From NCBI GenBank assembly GCA_021108035.1, contig JAIORQ010000098.1, forward strand, positions 62,001-126,000: a stretch of 64,000 bases of DNA, written 5' to 3'. The notes under the pieces are model-generated. The model made no database searches and had not been told where the DNA came from. It was given only the letters and a program-made list of their open reading frames with translations. Both the position numbers and the translations under genes were made by a program. This document shows positions 34,337 to 43,200 of this stretch, piece after piece; position 1 is the first letter of the stretch; each line of letters begins with the position of its first letter. Source of the stretch: Bacteroidales bacterium. GTDB taxonomy: Bacteria; Bacteroidota; Bacteroidia; Bacteroidales; JAADGE01.

Positions 34337-35533
34337 ATGGCAAAGAAATTTAAAGGAACAATTGCAATTCTGACCGGAGGCGGTGATGTTCCCGGTTTAA
34401 ATCCTGCAATTAGAGCAATAACAATCAGAGCAATAAGAGAAGGATATAAAGTAATTGGTCTCAGAAGAGGGTGGGCAGGTATTTTGGAACTTGTTCAAGA
34501 TAATAAAGTTGATAACAGTGAAAATTATATTGAACTTACAGAAAAAATAGTTAACAGATCAGGAAGAACAGGAGGAACTTTCTTGCATAGTTCAAGAACT
34601 CGTCCGAGTCATCTTCCGAAAATAAATGTTCCTGAACATTTAAAAGATAAATATAAAGATGAAATAAATGATTTAACGGAAGTTGTTATTGATAATTTAA
34701 ATTTTCTTAATGTTGATTATTTAATTCCGATAGGAGGCGATGATACTTTAAGTTATGCTGTACGTTTATACAAAGAAGGGATTAAAATTGTTGCCATGCC
34801 TAAAACAATGGACAATGATGTTCCCGGAACTGATTATTGTATCGGATTCAGTACTTGTGTTACAAGAACAATAAATATGACAAATACTTTAAGGACTTCT
34901 GCAGGTTCTCATGAGAGGTTTTTGGTTTTAGAAGTTTTTGGAAGATATGCAGGTTTTACAGCAATGTTACCCACAATGGCAGGTGCTGCAAACAGATGTG
35001 TTATTCCTGAATACAAATTTGACATTGAAAGACTAACTGAATTACTTATAAAAGACAGATTTAAAAACCCGAGTAATTATTCTGTTGTTTTAGTATCTGA
35101 AGGTGCGATGTTTAAGGGTGGAGAAATGATTTATAAAGATGCAGAGAAAGATCAATTCGGGCATGCAAAACTCGGAGGTATCGGTGAAATGGTTTCAACA
35201 AAATTAAAAGAACTGTCTCCGAAATTAAATAACGGAAAAAGAATAAATGTTATTAATCAAAAACTCGGTTATCTTGTCAGAGGAGGAGATCCTGACGCAA
35301 TTGATTCAATTGTTCCGATGGCGTACGGAAATCTCGCTTTTGATCTTGTATTAAAAGGAATACACGGAAGATTAGTGGTGCTGAAGAACGGACGTTATGA
35401 TAATGTGCCGATTGATGTTGTAACCGGCAGTTCTAAAGTTGTTAATATTGAAAAATTTTATAATACAGAACGATTAAGACCATTTTATAAAAGTTTTGAA
35501 ATGAATCCTTTATTTATAATGACAAGTGATTAG
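34337..35533 (+). CDS. Phosphofructokinase of the PPi-dependent type
   Basis: 398 residues of the PfkA superfamily, start AILTGGGDVPGLNPAIRAI. Two positions known to separate ATP- from PPi-using enzymes take the PPi form: the loop reads GGDDT rather than GGDGS, and PKTMDND carries K where ATP enzymes have PGTIDND. This predicts reversible fructose-6-phosphate phosphorylation with pyrophosphate, saving ATP. The length exceeds the classical 320-residue ATP form. Another phosphofructokinase follows in tandem. Some group members with this signature use ATP, so the donor is an inference. Confidence 0.88.
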   Translation: MAKKFKGTIAILTGGGDVPGLNPAIRAITIRAIREGYKVIGLRRGWAGILELVQDNKVDNSENYIELTEKIVNRSGRTGGTFLHSSRTRPSHLPKINVPEHLKDKYKDEINDLTEVVIDNLNFLNVDYLIPIGGDDTLSYAVRLYKEGIKIVAMPKTMDNDVPGTDYCIGFSTCVTRTINMTNTLRTSAGSHERFLVLEVFGRYAGFTAMLPTMAGAANRCVIPEYKFDIERLTELLIKDRFKNPSNYSVVLVSEGAMFKGGEMIYKDAEKDQFGHAKLGGIGEMVSTKLKELSPKLNNGKRINVINQKLGYLVRGGDPDAIDSIVPMAYGNLAFDLVLKGIHGRLVVLKNGRYDNVPIDVVTGSSKVVNIEKFYNTERLRPFYKSFEMNPLFIMTSD

Positions 35534-35553
35534 AACAAACAAAATATTTCACT

Positions 35554-35637
35554 ATGGAAACAAAAAATTTAGCAGAACAAAAATTGTTGATTTTTCAAAA
35601 AATAATGTCAATACAAAATAAAAAAAAGATAAATTAA
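35554..35637 (+). CDS. Very small ORF between the two phosphofructokinase genes
   Basis: A 27-codon frame (METKNLAEQKLLIFQKIMSI...) ending five bases before the next ATG. Helical and lysine-rich, reminiscent of the N-terminus of small antitoxin-like proteins in Bacteroidota, but too short to assign. It may be a leader peptide or noise. Confidence 0.25.
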   Translation: METKNLAEQKLLIFQKIMSIQNKKKIN

Positions 35638-35642
35638 AATCA

Positions 35643-36614
35643 ATGAATAAGATAAAAAAAATAGCAGTTTTTACTTCCGGAGGAGATTCTCCGGGTATGA
35701 ATGCAGCAGTAAGAGCAGTAGTTAGAACAGCATTGCATTATAATCTTGAAATTATCGGAATAGACAGAGGTTATCAAGGTATGATTAACGGTGAATTCAG
35801 GAAGTTAAAATCAAAATCAGTCAGAGATATAATTCAAAGAGGCGGAACAATTTTGCGTTCAGCAAGAAGTGAAGAGTTCAAAACTCCTGAAGGACGAAAA
35901 AAAGCCTTTGATAATTTGGTCAAATATGAAATTGATGCTGTTGTTGTTATTGGCGGAGACGGTAGTTTTAAGGGTGCAGGAATTTTCTCTCAAGAGTATG
36001 ACATTCCTTTTGTAGGTATGCCCGGAACAATTGATAACGACATGTTCGGAACTGAATACACCATAGGTTTTGATACAGCATTAAATACAGTTACGGAAGC
36101 CATTGACAAAATTAAAGATACAGCTTTTTCTCACGACAGAACTTTTTTTATTGAGGTTATGGGACGAGATGCCGGTTTTATTGCTTTAAAAGCAGGAATA
36201 GCAACAGGTGCTGAAATGGTACTTATACCGGAAGTTGAAGGTCAAGAAGAGAAATTAGAAGAGTTTCTGTTAAATACAGAGAAAACTTCAAATATTATAA
36301 TTGTTGCTGAAGGTAATAATGTGGGCGGTGCAAGTGAAATCGCAAAAATATTCGGAAAAAAGTACAAAGGGCACGGTGTAAGAGTTAATGTTTTGGGGCA
36401 TATGCAAAGAGGCGGTTCTCCGACAGCATTCGACAGGTATTTGGCAAGCAGGATGGGAGTAGAAGCAGTTGATGCATTGATGGATAACCAAAGAAGCATT
36501 ATGATCGGTTATTCAAACCATGAAGTTGTTCATGTTCCTTTCAATAAAACCATTAAAGGGAAAAGAGATGTAGGGGCAGAATTGCTTCGTGTAAATGAAA
36601 TCTTATCTAAATAA
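35643..36614 (+). CDS. pfkA: ATP-dependent 6-phosphofructokinase
   Basis: 323 residues, the classical bacterial length. FTSGGDSPGMNAAVRAVV, GGDGSFKGA, PGTIDNDMFGTEYTIGFDTAL and MGRDAGFIAL are canonical ATP-PfkA motifs, with the glycines that define ATP use (GGDGS, PGTID). It catalyses the committed step of glycolysis, fructose-6-phosphate to fructose-1,6-bisphosphate. It follows the PPi-type enzyme by 109 bases on the same strand, so the cell can probably choose its phosphoryl donor. Confidence 0.96.
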   Translation: MNKIKKIAVFTSGGDSPGMNAAVRAVVRTALHYNLEIIGIDRGYQGMINGEFRKLKSKSVRDIIQRGGTILRSARSEEFKTPEGRKKAFDNLVKYEIDAVVVIGGDGSFKGAGIFSQEYDIPFVGMPGTIDNDMFGTEYTIGFDTALNTVTEAIDKIKDTAFSHDRTFFIEVMGRDAGFIALKAGIATGAEMVLIPEVEGQEEKLEEFLLNTEKTSNIIIVAEGNNVGGASEIAKIFGKKYKGHGVRVNVLGHMQRGGSPTAFDRYLASRMGVEAVDALMDNQRSIMIGYSNHEVVHVPFNKTIKGKRDVGAELLRVNEILSK

Positions 36615-36640
36615 TGTTTGTCCACATAGTCTGTGATTGC

Positions 36641-36664
36641 AACTGACGGGTTAACCCGTCAGTT
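36641..36664. repeat. Perfect 24-bp palindrome after pfkA
   Basis: AACTGACGGGTT is immediately followed by its exact complement AACCCGTCAGTT. As RNA it forms a strong hairpin with no loop spacer; a protein-binding dyad is equally possible. It lies 26 bases after the pfkA stop. Confidence 0.65.
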
Positions 36665-36760
36665 ATAAAGTGGCTAACAGCAGGCTTTTACACTATTGAT
36701 ATTTATTACAATTGATAAATAACCTGACAGGGGGTTTTACAGAGCTTTAAATTTAATTAT

Positions 36761-38140
36761 ATGTTGAACGATGATACCATAGCTGCAATTGCAAGTTCGC
36801 CCGGCAGCGGTGCAATTGCGATTATTCGTTTATCCGGAAGTCGAGCAATTGAAATTACCGATCAAATTTTCTATCCTAAAAATAAGAAAAAAAAAATTAT
36901 TGATCAAGATGCTTATACCGTTCATTACGGATTGATAAAAGATCAAAAAGAAATAATTGATGAAGTTTTGGTTTCTGTTTTCAGGGCACCGAGGTCTTAT
37001 ACCGGAGAAGACAGCATTGAAATTTCTTGCCACGGATCATTATATATTCAACAAAGGATTTTAAACCTACTGATAAAAACCGGTGCAAGAACAGCTTCTC
37101 CGGGAGAATTCACACAAAGAGCATTTTTAAACGGAAAACTTGATCTCTCACAGGCTGAAGCAGTTGCCGATTTAATTGCTTCAGAATCTGCAGCTGCACA
37201 TAAAGTTGCTTTTCAACAAATGAGAGGCGGATTTACTTCCGACCTGAAGGATTTAAGGTCGCAATTGCTGTTTTTTATATCACTGATAGAATTGGAATTA
37301 GATTTCAGTGAGGAAGATGTTGAGTTTGCTGATCGAGCAAAATTGCAATCTTTAATTTTAACCATAAAAGAAAAGATCAGTGAATTATTGAATTCATTTG
37401 AACTGGGAAATGTTATCAAAAAAGGAATTCCCGTTGCCATTGTCGGAGAACCGAATGTAGGAAAATCAACTTTGCTGAATGTGCTTTTGAACGAAGATAA
37501 AGCCATTGTTTCTGAAATTGCCGGAACAACACGAGATGCTGTTGAAGATGTGATTTCTTTAAGCGGAATATTATTTCGTTTTATTGATACTGCCGGTCTT
37601 CGCAAAACTGATGATGCCGTTGAGAGTTTAGGCATTGAACGAACCATACAAAAAATTGAAAATGCAGAGATTGTTTTATTTATGATTGATGCAAAAGATA
37701 AACAGGCTTGTGAGAAAGTGTTTGAAATAAAGGAAAGAGCCAAAGATAAAAAGTTAATACTTGTAGTTAATAAGATTGATAAATCGGAATCAATTTTCAA
37801 TGAAAAAATCAGTGATTGTAAAAATTTTGAAATAGTACAAATTTCTGCAAAGCATAAACAAAATATTAATGTTTTGACAGAAACCCTATTAAAAACCGTT
37901 CATTATTCCCCTGCCTGCAAATCGGATACAATTATTACCAATACAAGACATTTTGAATTATTGCAAAAAGCTTATGAAGCAACTCTTCGTGTAGATCAAG
38001 TACTAACAGCAGGAATATCCGGTGATTTCTTGGCACAAGATATTCGTGAAATTCTTAATTTTATCGGAGAAATTACCGGAGAATTCACCACGGATGAGGT
38101 TTTGGGTAATATTTTTGATAATTTTTGTATTGGGAAGTAA
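36761..38140 (+). CDS. mnmE: tRNA modification GTPase MnmE
   Basis: 459 residues. The N-terminal tetrahydrofolate-binding domain (TIAAIASSPGSGAIAIIRLSG, YTGEDSIEISCHGS) is followed by a helical domain interrupted by the G domain with GEPNVGKST (about 227), DTAGLRKTDD and NKID, and the protein ends in the invariant catalytic tail FCIGK. With MnmG it places the carboxymethylaminomethyl group on U34 of several tRNAs. It is complete; a decayed copy of its last about 35 codons lies at 40135, beyond the AbiE pair. Confidence 0.97.
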   Translation: MLNDDTIAAIASSPGSGAIAIIRLSGSRAIEITDQIFYPKNKKKKIIDQDAYTVHYGLIKDQKEIIDEVLVSVFRAPRSYTGEDSIEISCHGSLYIQQRILNLLIKTGARTASPGEFTQRAFLNGKLDLSQAEAVADLIASESAAAHKVAFQQMRGGFTSDLKDLRSQLLFFISLIELELDFSEEDVEFADRAKLQSLILTIKEKISELLNSFELGNVIKKGIPVAIVGEPNVGKSTLLNVLLNEDKAIVSEIAGTTRDAVEDVISLSGILFRFIDTAGLRKTDDAVESLGIERTIQKIENAEIVLFMIDAKDKQACEKVFEIKERAKDKKLILVVNKIDKSESIFNEKISDCKNFEIVQISAKHKQNINVLTETLLKTVHYSPACKSDTIITNTRHFELLQKAYEATLRVDQVLTAGISGDFLAQDIREILNFIGEITGEFTTDEVLGNIFDNFCIGK

Positions 38141-38192
38141 ATCTGTTTTTTGATATATAATTTACTGCATACATAAATTTTTATCTGATATA

Positions 38193-38224
38193 TTTGGTTT
38201 TTTAAAATATGTTCATTATATTTG
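38193..38224 (+). promoter_or_regulatory. Promoter of the AbiE operon
   Basis: TTTG (38193-38196), 20 bases, TATATTTG (38217-38224): full consensus, 45 bases before the ATG. Confidence 0.8.
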
Positions 38225-38227
38225 AAT

Positions 38228-38244
38228 GTTCATTGACAATGAAC
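38228..38244. promoter_or_regulatory. Operator of the AbiE operon
   Basis: GTTCATTG-A-CAATGAAC is a perfect dyad covering the expected transcription start; another GTTCATT half-site lies at 38211, inside the promoter spacer. AbiEi antitoxins are known to bind inverted repeats in their own promoter, so this is the likely autoregulatory site. Confidence 0.75.
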
Positions 38245-38269
38245 GCTTTATTTTAGTAAACAGTGAAAC

Positions 38270-39280
38270 ATGTATAAAGAAAAACAAATACTGTTTGATG
38301 CATTTAATCAGTTAAAACAATTGACAGGTGAGCAAATAATACTTGTAGAAAGCAGTGCAACTAATGACTCAAAAATAAAAATTAAAAATGTTGAATTTAT
38401 TGTTGAAGTCAAAAATGAACTCAGAGCATCAAATAAAGGTATATTTTTTTCAAAATTGCATGAAATTAAATCTGCATCAAAAATACCTGTTATTGTTATT
38501 GCAAAATATATAGCCGGTGATGTAGCTGATGAATTGAGAAAGAAAGCTGTAAATTATATTGATATTGCGGGCAATTCTTATATTAGTCACGATGAATTGT
38601 TTATATTTATTTCAGGTCAAAAAACTAAACGAATTGCAAAAACAAATCAATCAAGAGCTTTTCAAGAAGCAGGGATAAAGCTGATTTTTCATTTACTCAG
38701 AAAACCTGAAAATATTCAATTTTCATATAGAGAATTAGCTGAAACAGCTGATATTTCTGTCGGTTCTGTAAGCAACGTAATGAAAGAATTGGAAGAACTT
38801 AATTTTATTTTGAAAACGAAAACAAAGCGAATATTGAAGAATATGCCTGATTTGCTAAACCGTTGGATAATTGCTTATAATGATGTCTTACAGCCCCGAT
38901 TAATAAAAAACCGAATGAGATTTGCAGAAATTGACAATTATTATAATTGGGATACTTTGCCTGTTCAGGATGTCGAAGATATTAATTTATGGGGTGGTGA
39001 ACCTGCTGCTGCTGTTTTAACCGGTCAATTACAGCCTGAAAAATTTACCATATATACAAACGGAAATTGGCAAAATATTGCAGCAGATTTGAAATTAATT
39101 CCGGATGAAAACGGACAAATAGAAATTCTGCAAATGTTTTGGAATGAAGAAGATAAATACAGAGAAAATTATATAACCCCTGCTTTATTAATCTATGCAG
39201 ATTTAATGGGTAGCGGAGATGACAGAAATATTGAAACGGCAAAACTGATATTAGAAAATGAATTACAACATATCAAGTAA
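38270..39280 (+). CDS. abiEi: AbiEi-like antitoxin/transcriptional regulator (type IV toxin-antitoxin)
   Basis: 336 residues. A restriction-like alpha/beta region at the N-terminus (ILVESSATNDSKIKIKNVEF) is followed by a winged helix (about 150-190; FSYRELAETADISVGSVSNVMKELEEL) and a C-terminal domain with GGEPAAAVLTGQL. This is the AbiEi-like group in which the winged helix is central. Its 3' end overlaps the next gene by 23 bases. In type IV systems the antitoxin does not bind the toxin; it represses the operon and counters the toxin's effect. The consensus promoter with a dyad upstream supports autoregulation. Confidence 0.85.
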   Translation: MYKEKQILFDAFNQLKQLTGEQIILVESSATNDSKIKIKNVEFIVEVKNELRASNKGIFFSKLHEIKSASKIPVIVIAKYIAGDVADELRKKAVNYIDIAGNSYISHDELFIFISGQKTKRIAKTNQSRAFQEAGIKLIFHLLRKPENIQFSYRELAETADISVGSVSNVMKELEELNFILKTKTKRILKNMPDLLNRWIIAYNDVLQPRLIKNRMRFAEIDNYYNWDTLPVQDVEDINLWGGEPAAAVLTGQLQPEKFTIYTNGNWQNIAADLKLIPDENGQIEILQMFWNEEDKYRENYITPALLIYADLMGSGDDRNIETAKLILENELQHIK

Positions 39281-40118
39281 AAATTTTAGAGACCCTTTAT
39301 TAAAATCAATTTTAATAAGCTTACAGAAAGTCTTTTCCGAATTAGATATTAATTTCTATCTCATTGGGGCAACGGCAAGAGACATTATCTTGAATTTGCA
39401 CGGAGTTCCGCCAAAAAGAGCAACACATGATTTGGATATTGCCGTGGCTGTTTCAAATTGGGATAAATATCAAATAATAGAAAATAAACTGCTGAAAATT
39501 AAGGATTTTAAAAAAGATAAAAACCAAAAACAAAGATTTATTTATAAAGATGTATTTCCTCTTGATATTGTTCCCTTTGGTGAAATCAAAAATAAAGATG
39601 ACAAAATATATTGGCCGCCTGATGAAACGGTTGCAATGTCTGTACTTGGTTTTGATGAAGTAGAAACTAACACAAAACATTTGATTATCGACAACGATTT
39701 GACTGTTAATGTGGCATCATTGCCCGGAATATTTATTTTAAAGCTGTTTGCATGGAAAGACCGTTATACGGAACACGAAAAAGATGCTGACGACATGGCT
39801 TTTATTATAACGAATTATCTCGGCATTAATCAGGAGAGAGCTGTAAATGAGCACTATAATGAAATTTATTTATCTGATGATTTTACACAAAATACAGGCA
39901 GTGCCGTACTATTGGCTTATGATATTTATGAAATTATTAAAACAAACGGAAAAACCATAAATAAAGCAATTCAAATTTTTCAAAAAGAAATATCTTTGGC
40001 AGAAGAAAGCAAATTAATCAATCAAATGTTGGAAACTCATCCTGCCTTTAATTATGATGAAACGCATTTATGTTTGAAAAAAATAATTTCCGTTTTAAAA
40101 AGGCTTGTAAATGTTTGA
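39258..40118 (+). CDS. abiEii: AbiEii-like nucleotidyltransferase toxin
   Basis: 286 residues. The nucleotidyltransferase core is visible at the N-terminus: FYLIGATARDIIL followed by THDLDIAVAV, giving the G...RD and DxD metal-binding motifs; ILKLFAWKDR and DADDMAFII lie in the helical half. AbiEii toxins transfer nucleotides (to tRNA acceptor ends in characterised members) and cause abortive infection or stasis. It overlaps the antitoxin gene, so production is coupled. The operon lies between mnmE and a remnant of the mnmE end. Confidence 0.88.
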   Translation: MNYNISSKNFRDPLLKSILISLQKVFSELDINFYLIGATARDIILNLHGVPPKRATHDLDIAVAVSNWDKYQIIENKLLKIKDFKKDKNQKQRFIYKDVFPLDIVPFGEIKNKDDKIYWPPDETVAMSVLGFDEVETNTKHLIIDNDLTVNVASLPGIFILKLFAWKDRYTEHEKDADDMAFIITNYLGINQERAVNEHYNEIYLSDDFTQNTGSAVLLAYDIYEIIKTNGKTINKAIQIFQKEISLAEESKLINQMLETHPAFNYDETHLCLKKIISVLKRLVNV

Positions 40119-40134
40119 AATTCTCATCGTTTAT

Positions 40135-40242
40135 GACTTATTAGCCCAAGATATTTATGAAATTCTTAATTTCATCGGTGAATTCATAACTGATGAGCTT
40201 ACGGAGGAGGAAATAGGGATTGTTGAAAATTCTGTGAAATAA
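40135..40242 (+). pseudogene. Decayed duplicate of the mnmE 3' end
   Basis: It encodes DLLAQDIYEILNFIGE then FITDEL, against DFLAQDIREILNFIGE...FTTDEV in MnmE. Relative to mnmE, a 12-base block flanked by GGAGAA direct repeats is missing, as expected of slippage, and the codons after TDE no longer match; the essential CIGK tail is absent. An in-frame ATG at 40111 overlaps the toxin stop, but the product would be 43 residues without function. It marks the right edge of the AbiE cassette. Confidence 0.88.
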
Positions 40243-40265
40243 TATAACTAAATAAAGGCTGTTCT

Positions 40266-43200
40266 ATGATATTCGAAAGTATAATGATATTTATCGGCAA
40301 GCAAGTGGTTAAATACGGTATTAATAAGGTGCTAGATAAAGTTTTTGAAAAAAAAGAGGAATATACAAAACATCTTTCAGGTATTATTTCTAAAACAGTT
40401 GATGAATTTGAGAAAATATATCCCAATGTTTCAGAAGAGGAAATGTTTTCTTTTCATCAATCAGAAATTATTATTCAAGAACTCCTGAAATATCGAATTT
40501 TTGGTGAGAAAATAGATGAAAATAGAATAAAAACTGAATTAGCAAAAAAATCAAATATACATGAAACAGAATTAGAAAAAATAAAGAAGTTCATTGAAAT
40601 TTTTGATGAAATAGCAATTAATGATGAGAAACTAAAAGGTTTAGAAATTGAGTCAACCTATAAACAAAAAATATTTGACTTATTCAAGTTGCTAACTACT
40701 ATTAAGTCTGATATTGAAGAAATAAAGACAAGCATAGAAACCTTAAAAAGAAAAGACGGTTATAAAGATATAATCAACCAATTATTAGATTCGAGTTTTG
40801 AAAAATTTTCAACTGTTCAACAAGAAAAATTTGATGATAGTATTGACCAAAAATTAAAAGAACAAACACAACAAATAATATCTGCATTAAGTGGAACTTC
40901 ACAGATACAAGCTCCTTCGATTGATTTTGAAGAATTAAATAAACATTTTGAAACAGATATTGAGCTAATAAAAGAAGATATTGAGAAAAATAATGTTAAT
41001 AGTGCATTAAAAAGACTTTTATCATTAAAAGACAATTCATGGGATAAAGCTAATGATAATATCAAATTTAAAATAATATCCAATATAGGTGTTATATATT
41101 CAAAAACTGATAAACTAAAAGAAGCGGCAGAATATTTTATTGAAGCATATAAGTTATCTCCGGATAATGAAAAAGCAATTAATAATGTTACAATTGCTTT
41201 GATATATTTAAATAAATATGATTATAAAATAGTTCAAGACATAAAAAAACATGCTCCTGAAAAAGCTGTTAGTATTGATATAAGGTTTAATGCAAAGGAT
41301 AAGAAAATAGAAGATATTGTAAGCGAACTGGATGAAGAATTTCTAAATGATTTAAATGTTTTATTATCAATTGCTAATCATGCACATAAGATTAAAGATT
41401 TTGACAATGCTATAAAATACACCAGAGAAGCATTCAATGTTGATAAGAATAGTATAACGCAAAAAGAAAACTTGGCAAATTCAATTTTTGTAAAATTTGA
41501 AGGATATTCTCAATTTTTGTTTAGTTATACAAAGAACAGTAAGGATAAAAAATTAATTGTTGAAGCTATAAAATTATATGAAGAATGTTGGGAGGATTAC
41601 AAAATTGGAGATACAAAAAAGTACAAAATAGACATAAAAGCAAAATTAGCTCTTTTATATTCTTTACTTGGCAAGGCTGATAATGCCTTGCAAAATATTA
41701 AGTCAGCTTTGGAGGAAAAAGCAGATGATGAGTATTTTCAAAAATTCAAAGCACTTTTCTTATCTCAAACAGATAAGTATAATGAAGCAATAGAAATATT
41801 CTCATCAATAACAAATTTTGAAAAACATCCTGATGTTCCAATGTCTCTTGCTTATTGCTATTTTTTCAAAAAAGAAGACGATAAAGCAGCAAAAGTTTTA
41901 AAGGAATATATAAATATTGGACAAAATAACCAGTTTGTTAAAAATGCAAGAGGGCTGTTAATTGATATTTTAATTCAAACTAAACAATACAATGAAGCAG
42001 ACCAAGTTGCAGATGATTGTTTAAGTCTTGATGAGAATGATTATGATTTTTTAATTAGTAAAAGTAGGATACTTCATTTTTTAAAAGATACAAAAAAACC
42101 AAAAGAAATACTTGACGAAGTAATTAAGGAGGCAGACAATATTGAAGATGACAGAACTTTGACATATATTGCAAAAGCATTAGAAGAGCAAAACAGAGTT
42201 GAGGAAGCAGTTGAGTTTTATGAAAAATCAATTGATTTAACACAAAATAACGATTTTACATATAAAATAGCTTTTCTTTATACTACTATTAACAGAAAAG
42301 ATAAAGCATTAGAAATTTACCGTGATTTAAGAATAAAATATGGAATCATTGAGAATATCACTATAAATGAAATTGCCTTGTATCAGGAAATGGGAGAATT
42401 AAAATCTGCAAGTGAAATTGCAGAAAAATATTTAGAAGTTTTTCCTGATGACTTAAATCTAAAAGTGTCCCTTATTGGTATTAATTTAAATTTAGAATAC
42501 CATGTTAAAAATAGGGAATTGCTTTATGAAGATATAAAATACTTATCTCTGGATATTAAACATTTTTCGATATATATAGCTTTATTAAAAGAATATGAAT
42601 TCAATGATAAAGCAGCTTTATGCCTATATGAAGCTTGGAGGCATTTTAGAAATGTTGATTATAATGATTTATATTTATCGTTTTATTTCCAGCTTTCCTT
42701 AAACAGAAAAGAAACTATAAAAACTTGTAATAAAGTTGAAACTAACTGTGTCGTTTATTTATTAGACGATAATGAAAAGGAATATTATTTCATCTTTGAC
42801 GATAAACCGGAAAAAGAATTAAAACAGAATGAACAAAATATACACAGTAAGTGGTTTAAATTATTAGAAGGGAAAAAAGACGGCGACAAAATTCAAATAG
42901 CGGAAAGCCCTGTAAAAGAACATGTTAAAATAACTCGGATTACACACAAATACATTTATGCTTTGAATGAAGCAAGAAATTTATCTTCTTCAATTTACAA
43001 AGGTAAAAGTGTCTTTAAACAATTTAATATTGATAAGTTTAAAGAATTAATTGAAAGTGAAGCTAATAAAGGAGAGTTAAGAAATATTGAGGAGACAAAC
43101 TTTATAAACTCATACAAATTAAAAAAATTACCTATTGGCTTCTTCTCATCTTATTATGATGAATCTTCTGTTAAAACTTGGTTTAACAATGTAAGTTCTG

